Shown: positions 36,035 to 44,285 of the stretch, piece by piece | Layout: the number at the start of each line of letters is the position of its first letter | Numbering within the stretch: the first letter of the stretch is position 1 | Assembly (NCBI GenBank): GCA_011090425.1 | Contig: PHGD01000004.1 | Span: 1-64,000 of the forward strand | Length of the DNA stretch: 64,000 bases | Source: Nitrospira sp. LK70 | GTDB lineage: Bacteria > Nitrospirota > Nitrospiria > Nitrospirales > Nitrospiraceae | Reading direction: 5' to 3' | Notes under the pieces: model-generated | Database searches by the model: none | The model's input: the letters and a program-made list of their open reading frames with translations, nothing else | What the model was told of the DNA's origin: nothing | Made by a program: the position numbers and the translations under genes

Positions 36035-36610
36035 GTGGTACGTTGGAATGGGGTTCGATGGAAGCAATCGGGGGTACGGATCGAATGGGCGGTGATGTCG
36101 GCTTCGGTCGCCATGGTGCTGGTTCTGAGTGGATGTGCCGGAGGCGGGGGCAAAATCGACACCAAGATCGGCGTGATCAATTCACAGCGCTTGCTCAACG
36201 AGACGAGCGCTGGCAAGAAAGCCAAAGAGAATCTGACTGCTTTTTCGAAGAATCGACAGGCACTGATGGAATTGGAAGAAAAGGAGTTGCGGAGGATGGA
36301 AGAGGATTTTACCAAGCAGTCCTCTGTCCTCAGCCCTGCAGCGAAGCGAGATCGGGAAGAACAGTTTCGCCGACGCATGCAAGAGTACCAGCAAAAGGCC
36401 TCGGAATTGAATCGGGAAGTCCAGGAAAAACAAAAAGACGTGCTGGAAGGGTTTCGCGATAAGATCGAAACGGTCGTCGCAAAGGTTGCCAAGCGCCTTG
36501 GGCTGCAGGTTGTCGTTGATAAGAGCAAGGGTGGTCCGACCATCTATCATGAACCAGACATGGACATTTCAGGCCTGGTCATCGAGGAATTCAACCGCGA
36601 ATATCCGTAA
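36035..36610 (+). CDS. OmpH/Skp-family chaperone, predicted lipoprotein
   Basis: This periplasmic chaperone holds unfolded outer-membrane proteins on their way to BamA. The start is taken as GTG 36035 because GGAG lies seven bases upstream; the open frame starts inside bamA. The 191 residues have a lipobox (MVLVLSGC), then IGVINSQRLLNETSAGKKAK. A long charged coiled coil follows, and VAKRLGLQVVVDKSKGGPTI forms the strand at the end. Most Skp proteins are soluble, so the lipobox would tether this copy. A second Skp-like gene follows. Confidence 0.9.
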   Translation: MVRWNGVRWKQSGVRIEWAVMSASVAMVLVLSGCAGGGGKIDTKIGVINSQRLLNETSAGKKAKENLTAFSKNRQALMELEEKELRRMEEDFTKQSSVLSPAAKRDREEQFRRRMQEYQQKASELNREVQEKQKDVLEGFRDKIETVVAKVAKRLGLQVVVDKSKGGPTIYHEPDMDISGLVIEEFNREYP

Positions 36611-36629
36611 TATCTGCTGGAGGTGGGTT

Positions 36630-37172
36630 ATGACGGGGACAGCGAGAGTGATACTAGTAGGCATCGCGTTATCGCTGGTGCAGTGGGTGGAGCCGCTCTT
36701 CGCTGGGGACGTGCTCCGGGTCGGGGTCATGGATCAACAGATGGTGATGGAACGGACGAAGGGCGGGAAGCTGGCTTTGGAGGATGTGAAGGGATATTCC
36801 ATGACCAGACAGAAGATCATCAATTCGGACGAGCAAGACATCAAGGATCTGCAACAGTCCTTACAAGATCCGAACGTCAAACTCACCGACCAGGCGAGAC
36901 AAGAGAAAGAGGAGCAGTTGCGAAGTAAGATGGAAGCGTATCAGCGCCGCCTGCAAGAGTTTAATCGTGAAGTTCAACAAAAACAGCGCGAGATGGTCGC
37001 GGAATATGCGCAAAAGATCGCCGCGGCAGCGAAGGTTGTGGCTCAGAAAGAGGGGTATACGGCCATCTTCGATAAAGGCAACGAGGCGGTTATCCACATC
37101 GTTCTCTATTACCAGCCGGCACTGGACGTGACGGATGCGGTCGTCAAGGAATTTGATCGACAGAACCCGTGA
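36630..37172 (+). CDS. Second OmpH/Skp-family chaperone, soluble
   Basis: The 180 residues start at ATG 36630 with GGAGGTGGG upstream. The signal peptide (ARVILVGIALSLVQWVEPLFA) ends at a normal cleavage site without a Cys. LRVGVMDQQMVMERTKGGKL, a coiled-coil tentacle region and AQKEGYTAIFDKGNEAVIH follow. It is homologous to the preceding gene (RRLQEFNREVQQKQ against KASELNREVQEKQ), so the pair is a tandem duplication with one anchored and one soluble form. lpxD, usual at this place, is absent. Confidence 0.9.
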   Translation: MTGTARVILVGIALSLVQWVEPLFAGDVLRVGVMDQQMVMERTKGGKLALEDVKGYSMTRQKIINSDEQDIKDLQQSLQDPNVKLTDQARQEKEEQLRSKMEAYQRRLQEFNREVQQKQREMVAEYAQKIAAAAKVVAQKEGYTAIFDKGNEAVIHIVLYYQPALDVTDAVVKEFDRQNP

Positions 37173-37210
37173 GACGCAGAACCACCTGGGGCAGAGAGGA
37201 GGCAGAGCCA

Positions 37211-37663
37211 ATGGCATCGGTCGAGCAGGCTGAGATTCAGACGTTACTTCCCCACCGGTATCCTTTCTTGCTGGTGGATCGAATCAAAGAGTTTGAACCG
37301 CACAAGATGATCGTCGGGTTCAAAAACGTGACCGTGAACGAACCGTTCTTTCAAGGACATTTCCCAGGACGCCCTGTGATGCCGGGAGTACTGATTATCG
37401 AGGCCATGGCTCAGACAGGTGGCGTGCTGGTCTTCAAGTCAGGGGGATCGGTCGGAAAAACCGTCATGTATCTGACGGGCATCGACGAGGCAAAGTTCCG
37501 GCGACCAGTGGTGCCTGGCGATCAGCTCCGTTTGGACATCGAAGTCGTCAAGAAGCGGCCTCCGTTCTGGAAAATGCAAGGGAAGGCATATGTAGACGAT
37601 GAGATGGTCTGTGAAGCCGTAATAACGGCGATGGTGATGGAAGAGAAGACAGAAACTCGGTAG
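37211..37663 (+). CDS. fabZ: 3-hydroxyacyl-ACP dehydratase FabZ
   Basis: FabZ dehydrates 3-hydroxyacyl-ACP in fatty acid elongation and competes with LpxA for the same acyl chains. The 150 residues carry LLPHRYPFLLVDRI (catalytic His near 19) and FFQGHFPGRPVMPGVLIIEA (catalytic Glu near 68). ATG 37211 follows GAGAGGAGG; the frame is open to 37169. Its placement before lpxA is the common order. Confidence 0.96.
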   Translation: MASVEQAEIQTLLPHRYPFLLVDRIKEFEPHKMIVGFKNVTVNEPFFQGHFPGRPVMPGVLIIEAMAQTGGVLVFKSGGSVGKTVMYLTGIDEAKFRRPVVPGDQLRLDIEVVKKRPPFWKMQGKAYVDDEMVCEAVITAMVMEEKTETR

Positions 37664-37776
37664 GCGGTGCTGATCGTTCTTCATTCCTTGATGCGTAGGG
37701 TGGAGTGACGAGCAAGGCAGCGATCCAGTGGTAGACCGATGATCCGTGATGTCTGGTGCAAGTAAAGGGGGTATGC

Positions 37777-38595
37777 GTGAAGATACATCCTACAGCGATC
37801 GTTCATCCCAAGGCGAGCCTCGACGGTGACGTGGAGATCGGACCGTTCTGTGTAATCGGGGAGCATGTCGCGATCGGAAAGGGAAGCCGGTTGCTCTCCC
37901 ATGTGACGATCGATGGGTGGACGGAGATTGGAGAGCGGAACGAAGTGCACCCGTTTGCTTCGATTGGAGGGCCTCCACAACACCTAGGTTATAAGGGGGA
38001 ACCGACTAAGGTCATCATCGGTCATGACAACATTATCAGGGAGTACGTCACGATCAACCGGGGAACCGTCCAAGGGGGTGGAGTGACCTCTCTTGGGGCA
38101 AAGGGCATTCTGATGGCCTATGTGCATGTGGCACATGATTGTCGGCTTGGCGACCACATCATTATGGCCAACGCGGCAAGCCTCGCCGGACATATCACCA
38201 TCGGTGATCATGCCGTCATCGGAGGCTTGACCGGTATTCTTCAGTTCGTGCGCGTCGGAGACTACGTGATGGTCGGCGGTTGTTGCGCGATCGGTCAGGA
38301 TATTCCTCCATTTACGATGGCAGCCGGCGGGTACCGAGCCCATCTGTACGGTCTCAATTCGATCGGCTTGCAGCGCCATGGTTTTTCCGTCGATCGCATT
38401 GCCCTGCTGAAGAAGGCCTTTGACCTCCTCTTTCGATCCGGCCACCGAACGGCTGAGGCGATTCGGCTGGCCAAGAAGGAGTTTAAGGGACAGGCCGATG
38501 TGGCCAAGATTCTCATGTTTATGGAGGGCACCAAACGTGGAATCTCTCGGGCTGTCAGCCCCGACTTGGAGCGCGAGTTCGATCAACAAGCGTGA
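37777..38595 (+). CDS. lpxA: UDP-GlcNAc acyltransferase LpxA
   Basis: LpxA adds the first 3-hydroxyacyl chain to UDP-GlcNAc (or an amino-sugar analogue) in lipid A synthesis. The 272 residues start at GTG 37777, five bases after AAAGGGGG. The protein begins KIHPTAIVHPKASLDGDV, a left-handed hexapeptide helix. HVAHDCRLGDHIIMANAAS contains the catalytic His region, and the C-terminal helical domain closes the protein. The stop overlaps the lpxI frame. A Gfo/Idh oxidoreductase in the cluster raises the possibility of a 3-amino substrate. Confidence 0.95.
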   Translation: MKIHPTAIVHPKASLDGDVEIGPFCVIGEHVAIGKGSRLLSHVTIDGWTEIGERNEVHPFASIGGPPQHLGYKGEPTKVIIGHDNIIREYVTINRGTVQGGGVTSLGAKGILMAYVHVAHDCRLGDHIIMANAASLAGHITIGDHAVIGGLTGILQFVRVGDYVMVGGCCAIGQDIPPFTMAAGGYRAHLYGLNSIGLQRHGFSVDRIALLKKAFDLLFRSGHRTAEAIRLAKKEFKGQADVAKILMFMEGTKRGISRAVSPDLEREFDQQA

Positions 38596-38606
38596 GATCA
38601 CCCACT

Positions 38607-39461
38607 ATGACGGCGGCCATACCTATACCCGACGGTCGGATCGGGGTCATCGCCGGAAATGGACGATTTCCGATCATCTTTGCGGATAACGCCCGTAAGA
38701 TGGGGCTCCAAGTATTCGCAGTGGCGCACGAGGGCGAAACCGAACCAGAACTCGAACAGCATGTCGATCGGATCCACTGGGTCAAGATCGGCCAACTCAA
38801 TAAACTGATCAATGCGTTCAAGTCCGACGGCGTCCGGAACGTGGTCATGTTGGGAGGCATCAAGAAAACGCATGTCTATAGTCATGCACGTCCTGATTTT
38901 CGCGTGCTGGCTCTGGCCGCGAAATTGGTCCTCTGGAAGGACGACGATATCTTACGTGCGCTCGCCGCAGAACTCGAAAAGGATGGAATCACCATCTGTG
39001 AGTCGACGTTCGGTCTGGAAGGGATTTTGGTTGAGGAAGGCACGCTCACGTCCCGTCAACCGACCAAAAAAGAGTGGGCCGACATCCGCTATGGCTGGGA
39101 CGTGGCCAAGGAGACGGGGAGGCTGGACATCGGCCAATGTGTCGTGATTAAAGACCGGGTCGTTGTGGCGGTCGAAGCGGTCGAAGGAACCGATGAAGCG
39201 ATCAAGCGTGGAGGCGAACTGGCCAAGGATGGTGCAGTGGTGGTGAAGCGGAGCAAGCCGCAGCAGGATCTTCGGTTTGATCTGCCGGCAGTCGGTCCCA
39301 GGACGATCGCGGTCATGCGTTCCGTCAAGGCCTCGGTGCTTGCGGTCGAGGCCGGCCGATCCGTGATGCTGGATCGGGAATTGTTGATCAGCCAGGCGGA
39401 GGACGCCGGAATCGCCGTCGTCGGCCTCACTCGCGAAGAGGAAGCGAGCACGGAGACCTGA
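38607..39461 (+). CDS. lpxI: UDP-2,3-diacylglucosamine hydrolase LpxI
   Basis: LpxI (DUF1009) cleaves UDP-2,3-diacylglucosamine to lipid X and replaces LpxH in many bacteria. The 284 residues begin near IGVIAGNGRFPIIFADNARK. VVMLGGIKKTHVYS and DIGQCVVIKDRVVVAVEAVEGTDEA follow, with RSKPQQDLRFDLPAVGPRTI at the C-terminal domain. ATG 38607 is chosen; GTG 38592 is also in frame and overlaps lpxA. No lpxH was seen in the window. Confidence 0.94.
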   Translation: MTAAIPIPDGRIGVIAGNGRFPIIFADNARKMGLQVFAVAHEGETEPELEQHVDRIHWVKIGQLNKLINAFKSDGVRNVVMLGGIKKTHVYSHARPDFRVLALAAKLVLWKDDDILRALAAELEKDGITICESTFGLEGILVEEGTLTSRQPTKKEWADIRYGWDVAKETGRLDIGQCVVIKDRVVVAVEAVEGTDEAIKRGGELAKDGAVVVKRSKPQQDLRFDLPAVGPRTIAVMRSVKASVLAVEAGRSVMLDRELLISQAEDAGIAVVGLTREEEASTET

Positions 39462-39485
39462 GTCAAGGGAAAAGTTTTGAAATCC

Positions 39486-39529
39486 GACGATCTGTTGATC
39501 GAGTGATTTCCGGAATTCAACAGATCGTC
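39486..39529. repeat. Perfect 13-bp inverted repeat between lpxI and Gfo/Idh gene
   Basis: GACGATCTGTTGA (39486-39498) and its exact reverse complement (39517-39529) are separated by 18 bases. No T-run follows, so a simple intrinsic terminator is unlikely. An mRNA processing or attenuation stem, or a regulator site, is possible. Confidence 0.6.
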
Positions 39530-39568
39530 AGATCAATAGGTTCCCAAATTCAAACAATAAAGAGGTGT

Positions 39569-40516
39569 ATGACCAAGCTTCGTGCCGGTGTCATCGGGGT
39601 TGGGCATCTAGGACGACACCATGCGCGGCTCTATGCCACGCTGACCGACTCGACGTTGGTCGGCGTGGTCGATCAGGACCCAGAACGGGCTCGAGTCATC
39701 GCCGGTCGGCATAACGCACAGGTCTTCGACAGTCTCCCCGAACTCTTGAAGCAGGTTGATGTCGTGAGTGTTGCAGTTCCCACCTCTGCTCACTATGCCG
39801 TCGCCAAAGTCTGCCTTGAAGCTGGAAAACATGTTCTGATTGAGAAGCCCATCACCGTGCGTCCATTCGATGCACAGGAACTTGTGGATTTGGCGAAGGT
39901 CAAGGGGTGCTGGCTGCAAGTGGGCCATAGCGAGCGGTTCAATCCCATCATGCAGATGATGCGGCCGCACATCCAGCGGCCGGTGTTTTTCGAATGTCAC
40001 CGGCTCGGTACGTACAATGAGCGAGGCACCGACGTCGATGTCGTGCTGGATCTGATGATTCACGATCTGGACCTGATCTTGTCCTTCAATCCAGGCCCGG
40101 TGGAAGAAGTGCGGGCTGCCGGAGTGCCGGTGCTCTCCTCAACCAGCGATATCGCGAATGCACGCATTCAATTTAGAAGCGGGTGTGTGGCCAATTTAAC
40201 TGCGAGCCGAGTTTCTTTACATACCCTGAGGCGGTTGCGTCTGTTCCAGCGCGACAGTTATGTGTCGATGGATTTTCAGTCCCGTCAGGGCATGATCGGA
40301 TCCCGGTCGGCTGAGCCGGGCCAAAAACCGAGAGTGGCCGTTGAAGAGTTTAAAGCCGGCGATGCCGAGCCGCTCAAATTGCAGCTTGAATCATTTCTCC
40401 ATGCGATCCGGACGGAATCATGCCCGGTGGTATCGGGCGAAGACGGGGCAGCCGCTCTGGAAGTCGGTCATCTGGTGCTGTCCGCAATCAACGAGTTTCT
40501 GCAACGCAATGCATAG
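39569..40516 (+). CDS. Gfo/Idh/MocA-family oxidoreductase, candidate GnnA
   Basis: This NAD(P)-dependent sugar dehydrogenase has 315 residues from ATG 39569, preceded by AAAGAGGTG. The Rossmann motif GVIGVGHLGRHHARLY, then EKPITV (the family EKP signature) and VGHSERFNP with YNERGTDVDVVLDLMIHDLD are visible. Its place between lpxI and lpxB resembles gnnA of Acidithiobacillus. There GnnA oxidises UDP-GlcNAc at C3 before GnnB transaminates it. No gnnB-like aminotransferase is in this cluster, so the role is inference. Confidence 0.87.
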   Translation: MTKLRAGVIGVGHLGRHHARLYATLTDSTLVGVVDQDPERARVIAGRHNAQVFDSLPELLKQVDVVSVAVPTSAHYAVAKVCLEAGKHVLIEKPITVRPFDAQELVDLAKVKGCWLQVGHSERFNPIMQMMRPHIQRPVFFECHRLGTYNERGTDVDVVLDLMIHDLDLILSFNPGPVEEVRAAGVPVLSSTSDIANARIQFRSGCVANLTASRVSLHTLRRLRLFQRDSYVSMDFQSRQGMIGSRSAEPGQKPRVAVEEFKAGDAEPLKLQLESFLHAIRTESCPVVSGEDGAAALEVGHLVLSAINEFLQRNA

Positions 40517-40517
40517 G

Positions 40518-40538
40518 ACGCCGCTTGCGGAGCGGCGT
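40518..40538. repeat. Short hairpin after the Gfo/Idh gene
   Basis: ACGCCGCT and AGCGGCGT form a perfect 8-base stem with a 5-base loop just after the stop. No T-run follows. It may be a weak terminator or an RNA-stabilising hairpin between co-transcribed genes. Confidence 0.45.
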
Positions 40539-40599
40539 AGCAGTCGCTTCGGCTTAGTCCATCGGATCGTCATCACCGTCTGCATCTTCGTAGATCGTC

Positions 40600-41742
40600 A
40601 TGGCCCGTATCCTGATTATTTCCGGTGAAGCCTCCGGCGACCTTCACGGAGCCAATCTTGCCAAAGCGCTGAAAGCGCGCGATCCTCAGGTCTCGCTGGC
40701 AGGAATCGGTGGCCGCGCGATGGAGGCGGCCGGTGTGCGGTTGGTGGAGGAAATGGGGCGATTTGACGTCATCGGGATGGTCGGTCCCTTCGTCTTGCTG
40801 TCGATCATACGGCGGTTGATCACGATGCGGCGGTTATTCCGATCAAAACAATGGGACACGGTGGTGTTTATCGATCATCCGGGACTCAATATGCGCCTTG
40901 CATATTTTGCCAAGGCGGCCGGCTTGCGGGTGGTGTACTATATCGCGCCACAGATTTGGGCCTGGGCGCCTTGGCGGATTCGTTGGATCAAACAGCGTGT
41001 CGATCACGTCTTGGTCATACTTCCGTTTGAGAAGTCCCTCTACGACAAAGCAGGTGTACGCTGTACGTTTGTCGGCCATCCCATATTGGATGCGGTCGCA
41101 GGCCGCTACGATCGGAGGGAGCTACGCGGCACATTCGGTTTCTCCGATGACGAACGAGTGATTGCCTTGTTGCCGGGGAGTCGGCCTCATGAGGTACAAG
41201 TATTGCTGCCGATCCTCATCGAGGCTGTAGAGAAATTGGCGCGCAGGGAACCAAAAACGAAGTTTATCCTGGCGCAGGCCTCCACCATACAGGATACTCT
41301 GTTGCAGCCTCTCCTGAGCCGAAGCCCCGTTCCTATCGCGCTGGTAAAGGAGCAGGCCGCGGAAGTGATGGCCTTGTCGGACCTTGTGCTGGTGGCTTCT
41401 GGTACGGCCACGCTGCAAGCGGCTGTGGTCGGCACTCCGATGGTGTTGTTCTATCGAACCACACCCCTGACCTATTGGTTTGCGAATGTGGTGATTCGTT
41501 TCGTCATTCGAGTCAAATGGATCGGGCTTGTCAATCTGGTGGCCGGCCGGACGATCGTGCCGGAGCTGATCCAATCGACTGCGACGGGGCAACGATTGTA
41601 TGAAGAGGCGCGTCGGATCTTAGACGATCGACCCGGATACGACGAGATGAAACGGGAGCTGGCAAAGGTTCGGGCCGCTTTGGGTGAACCGGGTGCGTCA
41701 GCCAGAGCCGCGGAGGTGGTGTTGACGGCATGTCAGGCTTAG
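40600..41742 (+). CDS. lpxB: Lipid-A-disaccharide synthase LpxB
   Basis: LpxB joins lipid X and UDP-diacylglucosamine into the lipid A disaccharide (GT19). The 380 residues begin ILIISGEASGDLHGANLAKA. GIGGRAMEAAGVRLVEEM, YYIAPQIWAWAPWRI, TFVGHPILDAV and LLPGSRPHEVQ follow, all core LpxB motifs, then VASGTATLQAAVVGTPMVL near the C-terminus. Its end overlaps the msbA start by 13 bases. Confidence 0.96.
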   Translation: MARILIISGEASGDLHGANLAKALKARDPQVSLAGIGGRAMEAAGVRLVEEMGRFDVIGMVGPFVLLSIIRRLITMRRLFRSKQWDTVVFIDHPGLNMRLAYFAKAAGLRVVYYIAPQIWAWAPWRIRWIKQRVDHVLVILPFEKSLYDKAGVRCTFVGHPILDAVAGRYDRRELRGTFGFSDDERVIALLPGSRPHEVQVLLPILIEAVEKLARREPKTKFILAQASTIQDTLLQPLLSRSPVPIALVKEQAAEVMALSDLVLVASGTATLQAAVVGTPMVLFYRTTPLTYWFANVVIRFVIRVKWIGLVNLVAGRTIVPELIQSTATGQRLYEEARRILDDRPGYDEMKRELAKVRAALGEPGASARAAEVVLTACQA

Positions 41743-43475
41743 AGCGATTCAAGCGGTTGATGAGTTATGTGAAGCCGTACCGTATGCGGTTCGTGGCAGC
41801 CTTCGTCTGCTCAGGTCTCGTGGCGCTGCTCAGCGGGGCCTATGCCTGGCTTGCACGCCCGGTTTTGGACGATATCTTCATCCAGAAAAACGAACAGATG
41901 TTGCTGGTGCTCCCCCTGGCGCTCCTGGCGGTCGCGACGCTCAAGGCCCTGTTCAGCTACGGCGTGGGATATTTGATGGCCTATGTCGGCAACGGGGTCG
42001 TGGCGGACATTCGACAGCAATTGTTCCAGCAGCTCATGCGGCTGTCCGTCGGGTTCCATGACGCCAATACATCGGGACGCCTGGTCTCGCGGGTCGTGAA
42101 CGATGTGGGGATGATGGCAAATGCCGCATCGAGCGTCGTCAAGGATATTTTTCAGAACGGGCTCACGTTTCTGGCGATGGTCGGCGTCATCATCTATCAG
42201 AATTGGAGGTTGGCGGCGATCTCTCTGGTCGTGATCCCGCTGTCGGCACTGACGATGGTGAGGGTGGGGAAACGATTGAAACGATTGGCGACCAGCGGAC
42301 AGGAGCAAATGGGGGATATGGCTTCGACCCTCCAGGAAACTTTCGCCGGTATCCGGGTCGTGAAAGCGTTCGGGCGAGAGGAGGCGGAGGCTGAACGATT
42401 CAAGGAACGAAACCAGATCTTTCTCTCGACCACGTTGAAGTCCAATCAGGTTTGGTCGCTCGGCCACTCCCACATGGAAATCATCGGAGTGATCGGTGTC
42501 GCGACCATTATTTGGTATGGAGGCTATCTGGTTATTCATGAGGCGATGACGCCCGGAGCGTTTTTCTCGTTCCTGGCGGCGATGTTTATGGCCTATACCC
42601 CGATCAAAAAACTATCGGGCGCCAACAATTTGATTCAACAGGCGCTGGCGGCGGCTGAACGGGTCTTCGACGTGTTGGACTTGGAAACCGAGCAGTCTCA
42701 GAATCTCGGCAGGGTCCCCTTGGCGGGGATGAAACGAGCCATTGAATTTCAAGGCGTCTCCCTGCGGTATGAGAATCAGACCGCCCCGGCTCTGACCGAT
42801 GTGGATCTCACGATTAAGCCCGGCGAAGTGATTGCGCTCGTCGGCAGCAGCGGGAGTGGAAAGACCACATTGGTCAGTTTGCTGCCGCGTTTCTATGAAC
42901 CGACCGTGGGAGGCATTTACATAGACGGGATTCCCTTGACCTCATACGAGTTACAATCGCTGAGGGCCCATATCGGAATCGTTTCGCAAGAAATCGTCTT
43001 GTTCGATGATACCGTCCGAAGCAACATCGCGTTCGGGAGGACCGGCGCCGGCCAGGCCGACGTCGAGCAGGCGGCGAGATCGGCCTATGCACACGACTTT
43101 ATTCTCCGCTTGCCGGAAGGATACGATACGATCATCGGGGAACGCGGTCTCAAGCTGTCGGGCGGCGAGCGGCAACGTCTGGCGATCGCTCGAGCCATTC
43201 TTCGTGACCCGCCGCTTCTGATCCTCGATGAAGCGACATCGGCACTCGACACCGAGTCTGAACGGATCGTGCAGTTGGCTTTGGGCAATTTGATGAAGAA
43301 TCGAACCACCCTGGTGATTGCACATCGGCTCTCGACCATTCAAAACGCGGATCGAATCATCGTGTTGGATCGAGGAACTATCGTTGAAATGGGCTCTCAT
43401 GAGGAACTACTTCGGCAGGGAGGGGTCTACCATCGCCTGCATGCCATGCAATTTCAGGATGTGACCAATGTGTGA
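41730..43475 (+). CDS. msbA: Lipid A export ABC transporter MsbA
   Basis: MsbA flips lipid A-core across the inner membrane. The 581 residues hold six transmembrane helices with an intracellular coupling region (about 1-320). The nucleotide-binding domain has Walker A GSSGSGKTT, Q-loop GIVSQEIVLFDD, signature LSGGERQRLAIARAI and Walker B LLILDEATSALD. It lies directly after lpxB and before an acyltransferase, waaA and lpxK, which strongly supports lipid A as substrate. Confidence 0.94.
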   Translation: MSGLERFKRLMSYVKPYRMRFVAAFVCSGLVALLSGAYAWLARPVLDDIFIQKNEQMLLVLPLALLAVATLKALFSYGVGYLMAYVGNGVVADIRQQLFQQLMRLSVGFHDANTSGRLVSRVVNDVGMMANAASSVVKDIFQNGLTFLAMVGVIIYQNWRLAAISLVVIPLSALTMVRVGKRLKRLATSGQEQMGDMASTLQETFAGIRVVKAFGREEAEAERFKERNQIFLSTTLKSNQVWSLGHSHMEIIGVIGVATIIWYGGYLVIHEAMTPGAFFSFLAAMFMAYTPIKKLSGANNLIQQALAAAERVFDVLDLETEQSQNLGRVPLAGMKRAIEFQGVSLRYENQTAPALTDVDLTIKPGEVIALVGSSGSGKTTLVSLLPRFYEPTVGGIYIDGIPLTSYELQSLRAHIGIVSQEIVLFDDTVRSNIAFGRTGAGQADVEQAARSAYAHDFILRLPEGYDTIIGERGLKLSGGERQRLAIARAILRDPPLLILDEATSALDTESERIVQLALGNLMKNRTTLVIAHRLSTIQNADRIIVLDRGTIVEMGSHEELLRQGGVYHRLHAMQFQDVTNV

Positions 43476-43489
43476 AGATGTGAGGGGGT

Positions 43490-44193
43490 GTGGGAGTGCC
43501 GACTGCTGAGCATGGAAAGGGTCTGAAGAAGCGCGCCGAACAGTGGGTGAAATTCTCTCTGCTGCCGCCGGTCTGTGCCGCGGTCATTCGCGCTGTCGCA
43601 TGGTCGATGCGCTGGGACACTCGCGGTCACGAAGCCCTCGATGGGTTGTACCGAGAAGGACGAAACGTCATTTTCGCGTTTTGGCATGCCCAACAGTTGA
43701 TGACTCCGATCGGTTATCGAGGAAGAGGTTTGCACGTGCTCATCAGCCGACATGGAGACGGGGAAATCATCGCTCGCATCGTTGCGAGGTTTGGCCACGA
43801 AGCGGTTCGTGGGTCGAGCACGCGCGGAGGGGCCGGAGCCCTTCGCGCCTTGATTAAGCTTGCACGGTCCGGTCGGGATCTCGTGGTGACTCCCGATGGC
43901 CCCAAGGGGCCGCGTCACGTCGCAAAGCCGGGAGTGATTCATCTGGCCAAAGCGACAGGCCTTCCCATCGTGCCGGCTGCCATTGCCTGTTCAAAAAAAA
44001 ACTCTTTGCGAGCTGGGATCGCTACATGGTCCCATACCCGTTTTCCAGAGGCCTCTTTCTGTATGGGAATCCGCTCTGGATCCCGCGCGAAGCCGATGAA
44101 GCCTCGCTCGAGGCGGCTCGCCTGGAGCTTGAGACGATCCTCAATCGTCTGACGGATCAAGCGGAAGCATTGGTCAATGCAGGGCGTGACTAG
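43490..44193 (+). pseudogene. DUF374 (lysophospholipid acyltransferase-like), frame broken at an A9 run
   Basis: This LPLAT-family protein is often encoded between msbA and waaA. GTG 43490 opens a frame with FAFWHAQQLM, RHGDGEIIARIVARFGHEAV, GSSTRGGAGALRAL and VTPDGPKGPRHVAKPG, all DUF374 motifs. After residue 168 it runs through nine A residues (43993-44001) into unrelated, Arg/Ser-rich sequence ending at 44152. The -1 frame, which re-reads one A, continues as LFASWDRYMVPYPFSRG, then GNPLWIPREADEASLEAARL, to TAG at 44191-44193. That is the normal family C-terminus. A sequencing error, a true mutation, or slippage on A9 could explain this. It is recorded as broken pending a check. Confidence 0.8.
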
Positions 44194-44201
44194 CGAGACA
44201 A

Positions 44202-44270
44202 GCGAGACGAGCCTCGAGTATACGGGTCGCGCGCGTTTCTCGCCGGTCTCGCATTTCTGGCTCGTCTCGC
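44202..44270. repeat. Palindromic intergenic element, 12-bp arms
   Basis: GCGAGACGAGCC (44202-44213) and GGCTCGTCTCGC (44259-44270) are exact inverted arms. Between and around them lie further GCGAGAC/GTCTCGC-like words. It fills the gap between the DUF374 gene and waaA and looks like a REP-type extragenic element. Confidence 0.6.
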
Positions 44271-44285
44271 GTAGTCGAACACATC

